A stretch of DNA of 64,000 nucleotides. Origin: Candidatus Heimdallarchaeota archaeon LC_2 (GTDB lineage: Archaea; Asgardarchaeota; Heimdallarchaeia; Heimdallarchaeales; Kariarchaeaceae). The stretch lies in NCBI GenBank assembly GCA_001940725.1, contig MDVR01000024.1, forward strand, positions 1 through 64,000. The letters are read 5' to 3'. The position numbers and the translations under genes are program-made. This document shows, piece after piece, positions 27,036-37,338 of this stretch; the stretch's first letter is position 1, and every line of letters starts with the position of its first letter. A model generated the notes under the pieces. That model was not told where the DNA came from. It was given only the letters and a program-made list of their open reading frames with translations, and made no database searches.

Positions 27036-28094
27036 ATGAATAATTTGGCTTATCAACATAATATCGAAGAAATTGATTTTGAAACAGTATCTGATGAGAT
27101 TCTTGAACAAAATTATCACTTCTCAATGGTTATTAGGAAAGAGAATGATCCAGACGAACCTGATTTACCCCAAGATCTATGGATGAAGATAATGAGACAG
27201 GTTGATCCAAAATACTCCAATTATCGATGGATGATTAGAGAAGGTAAGAAAGTAATTGCTTTGGCGACACTGACAACTGTTCCTGAAACAGCTCCTAATT
27301 ACGAGACTGATAAACACATTTCTTTTCTCAGAGTTAATGTTCTCCCGGATTATAGACAACAGGGATATGGTAGTAGGTTAACAATCACTTCAATATTAAA
27401 TATAAAAGAAATTGAGACGATAACAACTGTGTTTAGCGAAGCTATTTTAGAAAGTGGTAAGAAATTCAATGAAAAATTTGGAGGAAAAGTTTCACAAACA
27501 GGTTCAGAAAACAGATTACGATTAGATGAAGTTAATTGGGATCTTATAAATAATTGGAAGCAAGCTGGTGAACAATTAGGTGAAAGGGAAGATGTGAAAA
27601 TTGAACATTTTCATGATTGTCCTGAGGATATTCTCACAGAATACACTGATCTCTACACGGAAACAATGAATCAGCAACCATTGGGAGATTATGATGGAAA
27701 AATTATAGTTACACCACAGAGCCGAAGAGATGATGAACAAAGAGAGAAAGAAAGGGGGCTTCTTTGGTATACCATGATAACTCGTGAGTCAGATGGATCA
27801 ATATGTGGACTTACAGAGATGTATTATCATCCGAGTACATCACACAAGGGTTATCAGAACTTAACAGGAGTAAAGGAAAAGTATCGTGGGAGAGGATTAG
27901 GTAAATGGTTGAAAGCACATATGCTTGAGTGGTATTATGCGAAATACCCTGATATTAAATATATCACAACAGGTAATGCAACTACTAACAAACCAATGCT
28001 CTCTATAAATGATCGAATGGGCTTCAAGAAATTTTTAGAGGGTACTTCTTATTCCTTCAAGAAGGAAGACCTTGTTTCGAAATTAAATCTTTAA
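27036..28094 (+). CDS. tandem-GNAT acetyltransferase
   Basis: A 352-residue protein with two GNAT domains, the layout of mycothiol synthase-like and related acetyltransferases. Domain 1: FLRVNVLPDYRQQGYGSRLT near residues 88-110. Domain 2: LTGVKEKYRGRGLGKWLKAH near 275-295, followed by KYITTGNATTNKPMLSINDR and MGFKK. In such proteins usually one domain is catalytic. Substrate unknown. Start ATG at 27036. Confidence 0.85.
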   Translation: MNNLAYQHNIEEIDFETVSDEILEQNYHFSMVIRKENDPDEPDLPQDLWMKIMRQVDPKYSNYRWMIREGKKVIALATLTTVPETAPNYETDKHISFLRVNVLPDYRQQGYGSRLTITSILNIKEIETITTVFSEAILESGKKFNEKFGGKVSQTGSENRLRLDEVNWDLINNWKQAGEQLGEREDVKIEHFHDCPEDILTEYTDLYTETMNQQPLGDYDGKIIVTPQSRRDDEQREKERGLLWYTMITRESDGSICGLTEMYYHPSTSHKGYQNLTGVKEKYRGRGLGKWLKAHMLEWYYAKYPDIKYITTGNATTNKPMLSINDRMGFKKFLEGTSYSFKKEDLVSKLNL

Positions 28095-28954
28095 GAAGCT
28101 TAAATTCTAATGATTGCCTTATCTGGGATGGATGAGCAGTAAGAGAATTACACAAGTGGTCATGGGGTTTTTGGTTTATATAAATTCGAAAATTATCCTA
28201 TTGGGTTTAGAAGGAGATCTAAGTACTACACCAAATGATCAAAGGAATTTTTTCATCTGGAAATTTGAAATATTTCATCGTATCTCAGATCAAGAATTAA
28301 TCTATTTTACGGCTCCAACGTTATTAAGATATCTGTTTGTCATTTTAACTTATCTGCAAATTAAGATTTATGCCAAAAATAATGTCACCACAATGACCAA
28401 AATAATGTAGATAGTTTTTGGATGCTTTATCATTCTTCAAAGAGTAATATCAGACTATGTTGATGAATTGGGTATTGATCAAGAATATGTTTTTAGAATT
28501 TGGGCAGTAGGACATTCATAATAATGTTACTAATACAAACAACCTTTGTCCTATTCCCTGAATCTTTGTTAATAACCAAAAAAAAAATTGCTAGCTTATA
28601 ATATTTATAAAATTGCAAATAAGAGTAGAAAACTGTTGATTAATAAATCTAAAGTGTATTCAGCATTTGATTATCAAGCAAGAGTTGCTTCATATCTTGA
28701 GTCGTTACCACCTGAAATGTTAAAATCATTAAAACATTATTAAATGAAAAATGGTATTTAATATTGACAAATTAGTGGGAATCTAATGCCATTAATGTGA
28801 AAAGTTCAATTGAATCAATTATTTGTATATATTCTAATATTTTTCAATGAATTAGCACATTAAATATAGAATTGGTACAAGCGCTCGATTTCAATGGTGG
28901 TATCTAACTTAAATACTAGTGATTTTATAGATCATTTGTTAAGAGGGATGCAGT
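28095..28954. other. 860-bp region without a convincing gene
   Basis: A weak frame at 28114-28410 (98 residues, TTG start) has no family resemblance and I do not call it. Two short open stretches look like possible gene ends: 28433-28522 (FIILQRVISDYVDELGIDQE, YVFRIW..., TAA) and 28590-28743 (YSAFDYQARVASYLESLPPE, MLKSLKHY, TAA). They may be decayed genes. A ten-A run lies at 28578-28587. Upstream of the TPR gene, GAGGG at 28943-28947 is a good ribosome-binding site 7 nt before its TTG start. Confidence 0.4.
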
Positions 28955-29860
28955 TTGGATGATACCAGTTTAAATGAGGTTCGACGGGTCATAAGACGAG
29001 CTAATTTTCGTCTAAAAGCTGAAGAAAATGAAGCTGCATTCAATCTTTTTAGAAAAGCTCTAGAATATTTACCTGAATCAGTAGAAATTATGAATACTTT
29101 GGGTGCATTATCTATCAAAATGGGTAATATTGATGATGGAATTCGTTATTACAGGGATAGCTCAGTAATCAAAGAAGAGTTAAATACTCAGATTGAACTG
29201 GGATTTGCTCTGCTTATTAATAATCAAGTTGAAGAAGCACATGAAATATTTAGTGAATTAAATCTTGATGATGCTGATGTTAAAGCTGGTTTAGGAATTT
29301 CACTGGTACTTCTAAATCAAGATCTGCAAAGAGCAACAGATTTGATGGCACGAGCAGATCGATATGATATGGGAATAAACATTTCTACTTTCCTAGGACT
29401 TGCGTATTTTCAGCTGGGGCAGTATAATAAGGCCCTAACTGAATTTAGAAAAAATTCTTCTTCTTGGGAAAATGTGCACGCAATTGGCGTACTGTATATT
29501 ACAATGGACAGTCTTTCCAGAGCTAATCATAATTTTGAGGATGCATATAGAAAGTATGAACAAGAGGTTGGAATAAATAATGTGGACGAAACGATAATAA
29601 ACAAAATAAGTTTTGATAAGATTCTTTCTGAACCAGATCCTAGAATAAGACTCCAATTCTTGTTATCTCTTATTGATGGTAGGACAGAAAACTTGGAATT
29701 ATATATGGCGTTAATTGCAACACAATATGATATTTCGTCTTATGAATCCCCATTAGAAGAATATATTGAAAAGACAAAAGAATATGTAGACGCAGATCAA
29801 AATGAGTTGAATGATAGAATTAACGCATGGTTAGAAAAGACTAAAGAGGAGGGAAGCTAA
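28955..29860 (+). CDS. TPR protein, first gene of the giant-membrane-protein operon
   Basis: A 301-residue TPR protein with canonical units (AAFNLFRKALEYLPESVEIM, GNIDDGIRYYRDSSVIKEEL, QYNKALTEFRKNSSSW). Cytoplasmic, no membrane segment. It starts at TTG 28955, preceded by GAGGGATGCAGT, the same initiation block seen before the third gene of the operon. Its stop codon lies one base before the proposed AUC start of the 2,073-residue membrane protein, so the two are coupled. It probably serves as the cytoplasmic adaptor of that complex. Confidence 0.8.
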   Translation: MDDTSLNEVRRVIRRANFRLKAEENEAAFNLFRKALEYLPESVEIMNTLGALSIKMGNIDDGIRYYRDSSVIKEELNTQIELGFALLINNQVEEAHEIFSELNLDDADVKAGLGISLVLLNQDLQRATDLMARADRYDMGINISTFLGLAYFQLGQYNKALTEFRKNSSSWENVHAIGVLYITMDSLSRANHNFEDAYRKYEQEVGINNVDETIINKISFDKILSEPDPRIRLQFLLSLIDGRTENLELYMALIATQYDISSYESPLEEYIEKTKEYVDADQNELNDRINAWLEKTKEEGS

Positions 29861-29864
29861 AATC
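29847..29864 (+). promoter_or_regulatory. strong Shine-Dalgarno before a proposed AUC start
   Basis: AGGAGGG at 29847-29853, inside the end of the TPR gene, is followed after 8 nt by ATC at 29862. No ATG, GTG or TTG exists in frame between the preceding stop (29832-29834) and GTG 29886. The codons from 29862 on encode the first zinc-ribbon half. Confidence 0.5.
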
Positions 29865-32800
29865 GAATGTAATCAATGTGGAGCTGTGTATACAAGAAAA
29901 AATCAAAGATTTTGTCATAAATGTGGAGGTAAACTGGAAGAACTCGTTGCAAAAATTATCTGTCCAAATTGTAACAGAAGAACCTCCGCAATTGCAAGAT
30001 GTAATGCATGTGGTATTATTAGATCTGATCGTGATATGCTGATCTTCCAGCATTTTACAAGATTAAACGATCGTATTGATTCTATCGAAACAAAAATTGA
30101 AGAAACGGTTTCTATAGTTAGGAGTTTGAAATCTGGAACAATTCATCTCGATGAAGTTGAATTAGATCGAATCGATATTTCTTCACAAGAGGAAATGCCA
30201 ACTCCGGAGAGTGAAAAGATCGAAACCACTGTTATGGAAGAAACTATCTCCCAACCTGAAATAACCGCTTCTCCTGAAGAATCCAAAATATTTGAATTAG
30301 AAACAGAAGCTGTTGATGAACTACCAATTTCAGTAGTAGAAGAATTAATTCCTAGAGAAACATTCATTGAAGAAGAAATTCCAACTATAGAAGAAGAATT
30401 GATTGAAGGACCTTCTTTACCAATTCCAAATTTACTTCCATTCAAATTAAAACGACGCTTACATTTAGAACCCATATCGTTGCCCACCAGGGGAAGACAA
30501 ACGACTTCACTAGTCGATATTCCACTAAAAATTCAATTAAAGGAATTTATTGAGGGTCCTCTCTTAACATCAATTGGTATATTTTCTTTAATACTTGCTT
30601 TACTATATTTTGGCGAGACAGGTACAGCAGGCGAAGAACCTGATCAATTATTGAAAAGTATAACTTACACAATTGGTGGAATATTTATAATTGTTCTTGG
30701 TTATCTTATGATTGAAGATAAATTTCCATTAATCAAAGGGAGCCAGTATTATCTGGGTACGTTATTTGTAATTACTGGATTCTTGCTGGGGATAACTCAA
30801 AATATTGCTACAATAATTGAAGATGATCCATTACCTATCTTCTTAATTTCATTATTAATTATTATAACAGCTTGGATAGGATATAAGAATGAATCAATTA
30901 TGACATTATCACTGGTCACAATAATTGGACTCCTAGTCCCTCAAATATTATCTAATAGTAAGTTTGAATGGTCAATTTTGTTATTTGGAGGTGGATTATT
31001 ATGGATGATTCCATTTGCGATATTTGCAACAACAATAGGTTTGAAAGAAAAATCCTATGTTCCTGCAATTTTGATGTTAGCTATTGGTCCATCTGTTGGA
31101 ATCAGTATAATTAATCTCTGGAACCCTTCGAATGATCCAATTATTCCTAAATCAGAATTATTTCCTGCATTAGGTATTGTTGTTTCAGTTTTTCCAGTCG
31201 CTATTCTATTGATGAGAGGCCGAATCGAAATGATTAGTGTATACATGAGATCTCTTTATGGTTTTATGTATGTGTGGCCTATAATTGCGTTTTTTGCCCA
31301 ATTTTATAATCCTGATGAGATCAAATTTGGAATATTTAACCCACTAATTTTGTTTGTAGGATTAAGTGTTGCGTATCATATGTCAACTGCCACCTTATAT
31401 GGTGACTATGAGGGTTCTGAATTGATTCGATCAACTTCACTTCAGATGGATAAAATTACTAGATATTTGGTTCCAATTATTGGATTTATTGCTGTTACGA
31501 ATGCTTTATTTTCAGGAGAAATTGAAATTGATAATGGTATAACAGACGAAAATGATTTCATTTTGAAGGTAGTACTTCCTGTGAGTTTATTCATACTATC
31601 TACAGGGATATATGCTTTATTGAGTAATTTGAATGTTCTTTCATTCGGTTCTGAAAAATCCTCTTTACTTACAATCATTTTAGTTGAATACACTATACTT
31701 TCTATGAGTTTCAAAGTAGGGGATTCAATATTATATGACAACATTGCATCATTATTTATTATTATTATTCTACTTGGCACTTTATTAGGAGGTGTTCTTA
31801 TTCATGTGTTTAGAAAATATTTCTCTAGCGCTGATAATGTTCTGTTGACTACTTGTATTGTAACTTTAGTTAATAATTTCATTTTCGTGGTATCTGATGA
31901 CGTATTATTAGATAATTGGGCAATTTATGCATCACTAATTGGTTTTACAATTTTCATAATAAGTATGTTATTGCCTAAATTAAAGGATTATGAGCGTATT
32001 CGATTAAACCAAATAGGATTATTTGGTAACTTCAGTCTTCTAGCATTAGTTCAATTATATTCAGATAAGTATGAATCAAAGAAAATTAACACAATTTTTA
32101 ATCTAGACATAGATAAGAAATATTTGATTGGACCTTTAATTGTATTCTCAGCTTATGTTTTCATGGCAATTTTAACCGGATTTGTTTTACATAAATTTGT
32201 AATAAAAAGAAAGGTTGGTAGTGAAGAAATTCCAGCAATTTTTGGCGTCTCATCTGGCCACTCAAATGGTCTAATTAGATTTCTGATCAATTTTGAGCAA
32301 AAACTTCTTGAATTTCAAGAGATATCTCTTTCTGCATTTATTAATGTTTTATTCATAATATTTTCTTTAACAGACGGCTTTGGAAGTGGAAACATTCTAT
32401 CATCAGGTATAGAAGAAGTAAATCTTAGTATAATTGTTTTAACAATATTAACACCAATATTATTAGTGATTAACTTTATTGCTAGAAAGGGAAGCTGGTT
32501 AACTTTAGTACCCAGTTTAGTTACATTGTTTATTGCAAGTCTCCAATTGAAAGATCAGATGCCTAGTAACTTTGAACAATTACTGATTGTATTACATATA
32601 ATTCTTGGTTCTTACATATTACTCTCATCAATCATTTCCAGATTAGATCGTGTTAGTAATCATCCGCGTCACTTTATTCGTGCTAATGCAAGAAATATTT
32701 CTTTTTGGATAACCCAATTATTAATAATGAACAATGCAGGTGTAAATAATAACTGGCAGACAGTTCTATTCAGTATATTGTTGCTTCAGTTTACTTCTAT

Positions 32801-35800
32801 AATCATTGACATCTCTCGAGGAGAATTCTACCTAACTGGTTTAACCCTTTTAGTATCAGCAATATTTCTTTCTAGAATTGAAACAGAAGCAGGCATAGCA
32901 ATTATTTTATCACTGTTTTCAATTGCATTAACTTCTATAATATTCATATATCAATATCTCAAAACCGATGTAGTGAAAAATGAAAAAATTGGAATTCCAA
33001 CTTGGTTGAGAGATGCTGTTAAATCTCTTGAATTTAATCCAAACAGCATATCTTCTAATTCAATAATTACTTTACGAAACGTGTTACCAGCGATAATAAC
33101 CATATTTATCATTTTTCCAAATGAAAAGGATATGATATCATCAGAGATCAACTGGGGAATAGATGCAAATCTGATATTTATTGGATGGATGATGATACTA
33201 TCACTATTAACAATAGCATTAGCTGAATTTAGTGGATTTAAGAGTAGAGATGCACTTTTCACTATTCCAATTTTTATCATTCCTTTCTTCTTAAATCGTC
33301 CTTTAAATGATATCTCAGAAATTGAAAACACCAATATTATTGCAGTTTTGGGACTTTTACTTCTAAATTCATATTTTGTATTTCAATCAGTGAAGATATC
33401 AAAAGAAGGTCAAAGATCTAAAGATATTAAATTGGGAATAATCGTTGCTTTAACTTCAATTCCTGCTTATATATACTTTGAAGATATGATCATGGATAAC
33501 AACTTAGCAATACCTGTCTTCTTATTATCAACTACTCTAATTTTACTGTATCAACTTCATTTCATATCTGATGATAAATATGCGGCATTACCCGGGTCAT
33601 TGTATTTTGCCATAATTGCATTATTACCTCTTGATGATTTTGTATATTACAACATCAGCTTGAGTTTACTTCCTTTTGCAGGATTAATTTTTATTAATCT
33701 TCATCAAGGTCTAATTGCTAATAATTCACATTATTATACAGAAATATTAACCACAGCTTCTTTTGCAGTTCAGTTTATATTTAATTTTGAGATATTTAAT
33801 ATTGATATTTATGAAGCAAAGGGATCTATTGAGTTTATAGAACCAGCAATTGCTGTTCTTATCGCATGTGTCTTGGGATCAATTATGATAGTGGAGTGGA
33901 AAAACTCAGACAGAATTTCTGAAGCTTCCTCTGGGTTGATGATCATCCTTGCAGCTTATCAGTACAGTGATTCTTACGTTAGCGGATTACCATGGGTAGA
34001 GTTAACAGCCCCAACAACATTACTACCACTATTATATCTCTTCCAAATGATAAAAATTTACTTACAAGAAAGTCGTTTAGGAGAGGGTGAAGTTAAATCT
34101 CCTTTTCCAATAATTATCACTGCCGCATTATATTTTCTTTCAATCAAATTTGATTCTCAATTGACCTTTTTAATTGTTATTAGCATCGGTTTAATGACAA
34201 TTTTACTTGAATATTTAGGTCAAGAAAAAATAAAAGGATTAATTTCATTGGCTTATATTTGGGGAATAATTTTCATTTGGATTGAAGGTCAAGAGATTAC
34301 TGAACTTGATGATAACCCGTATTTCATTTCGGCACTACTTCTCTTGCCTTTGATATTCATTTTAGTCATCAAATCAAAATCAAATTTAGTTGATAGATGG
34401 TTAATGTATATTGCAAGTTCAGTAACGTTCACAGGAATTTTACTCATTAAACAAAATGTAGGAATTGAGGACCCATTAAGAGTGGGTTATCTGAGTTTAC
34501 TAGGATTATTTACAATGAGCTATATTGTTTGGGCTTCAAAAGAAGAGAGATTCAGCCTGCTCACAATATACAATTTTGCAGCTATAGCATTGGTACTGTC
34601 CAATTCTGCAACAAATGAAATGTCAATTTTTCCGATAATTGTGTTTGCAGGTAATATTGTTTACATGTTCTTTAATTTATTTTCAAAATCTGAAAAGATT
34701 GTCCGAAGTCGTGCATTCAGTTTTGGAGCTGTAATTTTATTCCTAGGAGCATGGTTTGGATCAAATGAAACCGTATGGGATATGTTAATAGACCCAGATG
34801 ATCCATCTACTCGCAATCTGGATATATTCAATCAATTTTGGATGGCAATGTATTTACTCTGGTTAAGTGCTTCAATCATTGAGATTTTGAATACAGGCAT
34901 CGAATTCAAAAATAAAGATTTCTATATTAAATTACAAGGTTATACTGATGCTTTTGCTTTCACTTGGGTTGCATTTTTCGCTGTGGAGACATTTTGGAGA
35001 GGTATGATCAATCCAGAAAACGTATTATGGATAATGGTGGGAACTGCATTGATTTCGCTTTTGATAACGATATTGAGATCAAGCATGAGATTAAATGAAG
35101 ATCCCAATTTCACGTTCCTAATTGGTTCTTATGTTATTTACACATTGTTTTCAGGATTTTTCTTATCAAACGATAAATTTTTGGATGACAATAGACAGCC
35201 AAAAACAACTAATATTGATATATTTCCTGACGCAATCAGGTATGTTGACATAATGAATTTAATGATTCTTGTTCCTCTTGCATTATCCATATTTATTATG
35301 ACATATCGATCAGTCAATAGTTTGGGAGAAATTAATACTGACAGGCTAATCTTAGGATTAATATCGAGTATCATTATACCCTTTATAGTTTACTTTAATA
35401 GATTTGGAGGTGAAAATTATGCAACAATTTTTGTTCCAAGTCTGATATTTACCTGGACAACGTTATTAATTGGTGCGAGAAAACAAAAGCATCAAATAAC
35501 AACATTAACTTCAATAATGTTGTATGCTCAAATTGGTATTCTAACATTCACTTTAGATTCATTGTACCCCGAAGGTGGAATAAGTTCTTGGATTGCAGCT
35601 TCAATGATTACGACATTGTTAATCTTCTTCTATATCCTACGAGTTGAAATTAATGGTAGTATCAATGATTCACATGAACCAATATTGCTAGTTACGATTG
35701 CTGTTCAAATTATTTCTATTTTAGCGATGCATTTAGATGCAACAGATTTGGATAAAGTGATTACAGTTGTGACAGCCTCACTCGCTATCCTCGGGGCACT

Positions 35801-36083
35801 TGTCTATGTTTATGGTACAAAATTTGTACGACCAAGATATACCAATATTGGTATGGGAATTACATGGATGAATTTACTCAAAAGTGGCTATCATTTTCTC
35901 AGTCGTATTGTGTCCGGTCGAGATAGAGGTGCAGAAGGTGAATTACTCTCATTTATCTCATTTATTACTGTTTCAATTATGATTTTCGTAATCAGAGGTT
36001 TTGGTACAATTTCAAAACAAGATGATCTTAAGGGTGTACTCAGATTCCTTTTCGAGCCTGTTACAAGAGAAGAAGAGCAATAA
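29862..36083 (+). CDS. giant multi-spanning membrane protein with N-terminal zinc ribbon (DUF2339-like)
   Basis: A very large (2,073-residue) integral membrane protein. The N-terminus is a double zinc ribbon: CNQCGAVY...FCHKCGG, then ICPNCNRR...CNACG. Next come a coiled coil and an acidic linker (about 70-200), then an unbroken series of hydrophobic helices, on the order of 50-60, to the C-terminus. The layout is like DUF2339 proteins but more than twice as long. The first CxxC pair is only included if translation starts at AUC 29862, 8 nt after AGGAGGG; the first usual start codon, GTG 29886, would cut the ribbon in half. Role unknown; transport, lipid handling or a wall-associated machine are all open. 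Confidence 0.8.
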   Translation: MECNQCGAVYTRKNQRFCHKCGGKLEELVAKIICPNCNRRTSAIARCNACGIIRSDRDMLIFQHFTRLNDRIDSIETKIEETVSIVRSLKSGTIHLDEVELDRIDISSQEEMPTPESEKIETTVMEETISQPEITASPEESKIFELETEAVDELPISVVEELIPRETFIEEEIPTIEEELIEGPSLPIPNLLPFKLKRRLHLEPISLPTRGRQTTSLVDIPLKIQLKEFIEGPLLTSIGIFSLILALLYFGETGTAGEEPDQLLKSITYTIGGIFIIVLGYLMIEDKFPLIKGSQYYLGTLFVITGFLLGITQNIATIIEDDPLPIFLISLLIIITAWIGYKNESIMTLSLVTIIGLLVPQILSNSKFEWSILLFGGGLLWMIPFAIFATTIGLKEKSYVPAILMLAIGPSVGISIINLWNPSNDPIIPKSELFPALGIVVSVFPVAILLMRGRIEMISVYMRSLYGFMYVWPIIAFFAQFYNPDEIKFGIFNPLILFVGLSVAYHMSTATLYGDYEGSELIRSTSLQMDKITRYLVPIIGFIAVTNALFSGEIEIDNGITDENDFILKVVLPVSLFILSTGIYALLSNLNVLSFGSEKSSLLTIILVEYTILSMSFKVGDSILYDNIASLFIIIILLGTLLGGVLIHVFRKYFSSADNVLLTTCIVTLVNNFIFVVSDDVLLDNWAIYASLIGFTIFIISMLLPKLKDYERIRLNQIGLFGNFSLLALVQLYSDKYESKKINTIFNLDIDKKYLIGPLIVFSAYVFMAILTGFVLHKFVIKRKVGSEEIPAIFGVSSGHSNGLIRFLINFEQKLLEFQEISLSAFINVLFIIFSLTDGFGSGNILSSGIEEVNLSIIVLTILTPILLVINFIARKGSWLTLVPSLVTLFIASLQLKDQMPSNFEQLLIVLHIILGSYILLSSIISRLDRVSNHPRHFIRANARNISFWITQLLIMNNAGVNNNWQTVLFSILLLQFTSIIIDISRGEFYLTGLTLLVSAIFLSRIETEAGIAIILSLFSIALTSIIFIYQYLKTDVVKNEKIGIPTWLRDAVKSLEFNPNSISSNSIITLRNVLPAIITIFIIFPNEKDMISSEINWGIDANLIFIGWMMILSLLTIALAEFSGFKSRDALFTIPIFIIPFFLNRPLNDISEIENTNIIAVLGLLLLNSYFVFQSVKISKEGQRSKDIKLGIIVALTSIPAYIYFEDMIMDNNLAIPVFLLSTTLILLYQLHFISDDKYAALPGSLYFAIIALLPLDDFVYYNISLSLLPFAGLIFINLHQGLIANNSHYYTEILTTASFAVQFIFNFEIFNIDIYEAKGSIEFIEPAIAVLIACVLGSIMIVEWKNSDRISEASSGLMIILAAYQYSDSYVSGLPWVELTAPTTLLPLLYLFQMIKIYLQESRLGEGEVKSPFPIIITAALYFLSIKFDSQLTFLIVISIGLMTILLEYLGQEKIKGLISLAYIWGIIFIWIEGQEITELDDNPYFISALLLLPLIFILVIKSKSNLVDRWLMYIASSVTFTGILLIKQNVGIEDPLRVGYLSLLGLFTMSYIVWASKEERFSLLTIYNFAAIALVLSNSATNEMSIFPIIVFAGNIVYMFFNLFSKSEKIVRSRAFSFGAVILFLGAWFGSNETVWDMLIDPDDPSTRNLDIFNQFWMAMYLLWLSASIIEILNTGIEFKNKDFYIKLQGYTDAFAFTWVAFFAVETFWRGMINPENVLWIMVGTALISLLITILRSSMRLNEDPNFTFLIGSYVIYTLFSGFFLSNDKFLDDNRQPKTTNIDIFPDAIRYVDIMNLMILVPLALSIFIMTYRSVNSLGEINTDRLILGLISSIIIPFIVYFNRFGGENYATIFVPSLIFTWTTLLIGARKQKHQITTLTSIMLYAQIGILTFTLDSLYPEGGISSWIAASMITTLLIFFYILRVEINGSINDSHEPILLVTIAVQIISILAMHLDATDLDKVITVVTASLAILGALVYVYGTKFVRPRYTNIGMGITWMNLLKSGYHFLSRIVSGRDRGAEGELLSFISFITVSIMIFVIRGFGTISKQDDLKGVLRFLFEPVTREEEQ

Positions 36084-36090
36084 TAAATTT

Positions 36091-36105
36091 GAGGGATGCA
36101 TTATT
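36091..36105 (+). promoter_or_regulatory. initiation block before a proposed AUU start
   Basis: GAGGGATGCA at 36091-36100 followed by TT and ATT at 36103. The TPR gene of the same operon has GAGGGATGCA, GT and TTG with identical spacing (28943-28957). This supports ATT 36103 as the start of the third gene. Confidence 0.45.
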
Positions 36106-37143
36106 AGTTTTAAAATACTTGACATAATTAAATCACAGAAATCAAATCAAAAACATATTGAGACTGTACGTTCTCTTTTGTTGGATGGGGATGAAGATAA
36201 ACGGAGCGAAATAACAATTGAACTTGCACATCGACGAATGGTTCAATTTAATGATTTGATAGAGGAAAATATGTTCTCTGATGATTCTGCAGGTGTAAGA
36301 GCTGCTAGTTTTTGGGCATTAGCAATAATGTCTGATAAATCAAAAACCGATGATTTACTTGAAGCATTAACACAGGAAGATAATCCTGACGCTAGAATGT
36401 CGGAAATTGATAGTTTCATGATATTTGCAGATCGACATAATATATCCGCAAAGTCAATTAATCTTGCTCCAATCCAAATGAATATTAAAGAATCAGAAAT
36501 TCCGCTAATTCATAAAAAACCTGAACCTCAAAAACCTAAAATAGAGATCCCATCATATACTGTTGAAACAATATCAGAAGTTAAAGTGGAACGAATCGAA
36601 GAAATTAGAGCCGAAGAAGTGCAGAAGGTTGAAACTGTTGATAAAGTAGAAGGATCAGTCACATTGGAGTTAGATACCCAAATTCATCATGCACGTACAA
36701 AAGTCAAACAGATTTTATTAGAAATTACTCCAAATGTGCCGATTTCACTTAGACGAATTGCAGAGGTAACTAATGTTACTGAAAAATCACTTGAAACATA
36801 TTTGACAGATTTAACGAAAGTCAATCCACAAGCTGGAAGTTATTTTCCATTGGAGCAAGTTTTCATTAAGAAAGTTGAAACTGTGAGTCAAGTATTAGAT
36901 CCAAGACCGAGTATTGCAAAAACATGCATGTCATGTGGTGCAATTGCTAAGCGGTTCCCGTGTGAAATATGTAGCGAGGGGACTCAATGTACAACTTGCA
37001 AATTGAATATTGGTCAAGGGGAGGATTCATTACATTGTCCCTATTGTAAACAACCGTCTCACTCTAAACATTTACTTGAATGGCTGAAAATCAAAGGTGA
37101 ATGCCCAAATTGTAGAGAAAAATTAAATCCAGATGAGTTATGA
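36103..37143 (+). CDS. HEAT / winged-helix / RING-H2-like zinc-finger protein
   Basis: About 346 residues. N-terminus: HEAT-like helices (RSEITIELAHRRMVQFNDLI; AGVRAASFWALAIMSDKSKT). Then a charged linker, a winged-helix-like segment (IHHARTKVKQILLEITPNVP, ISLRRIAEVTNVTEKSLETY), and a Cys-rich end. The end has CMSCGAIAKRFPCEIC, then C-x2-C-x12-C-x2-C-x4-H-x2-H-x10-C-x2-C, where H-x2-H-LLEWL and CPNCRE are just like RING-H2 fingers of eukaryotic E3 ligases. Last gene of the operon with the giant membrane protein. A TTG at 36001 would overlap that gene by 83 nt and add non-homologous residues. No ubiquitin or E2 gene is in the window, so ligase activity is only a possibility. Confidence 0.7.
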   Translation: MSFKILDIIKSQKSNQKHIETVRSLLLDGDEDKRSEITIELAHRRMVQFNDLIEENMFSDDSAGVRAASFWALAIMSDKSKTDDLLEALTQEDNPDARMSEIDSFMIFADRHNISAKSINLAPIQMNIKESEIPLIHKKPEPQKPKIEIPSYTVETISEVKVERIEEIRAEEVQKVETVDKVEGSVTLELDTQIHHARTKVKQILLEITPNVPISLRRIAEVTNVTEKSLETYLTDLTKVNPQAGSYFPLEQVFIKKVETVSQVLDPRPSIAKTCMSCGAIAKRFPCEICSEGTQCTTCKLNIGQGEDSLHCPYCKQPSHSKHLLEWLKIKGECPNCREKLNPDEL

Positions 37144-37338
37144 TTAAATTTCTGATTCTTGATAATGGGTTTGAATTCCTCATTTCCAAATACAGAAGGT
37201 AATTGAAAAGAATAGAAAATTTTAACTACCAAAAATTCGATAAATGACATTTAAATCATAAATTCACAATCAATGAGGTAATAATAATATTATTAAAGAC
37301 ACAAAAAATTATTATATCACTAATTCTTACGTTGTATA

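Noticed and set aside
28114..28410. A 98-residue protein-coding gene
   Set aside because: No ribosome-binding site, TTG start, no family resemblance and odd composition; kept only in the description of the gap.
28505..28545. Sixth copy of the atpB-upstream repeat (AATGTTACTAAT)
   Set aside because: Only about a dozen bases match and the rest of the repeat is missing; chance is likely in such AT-rich DNA.
29886..29888. GTG 29886 as the start of the giant membrane protein
   Set aside because: It would remove the first zinc-binding Cys pair and has no ribosome-binding site at the right distance, whereas AGGAGGG fits AUC 29862.
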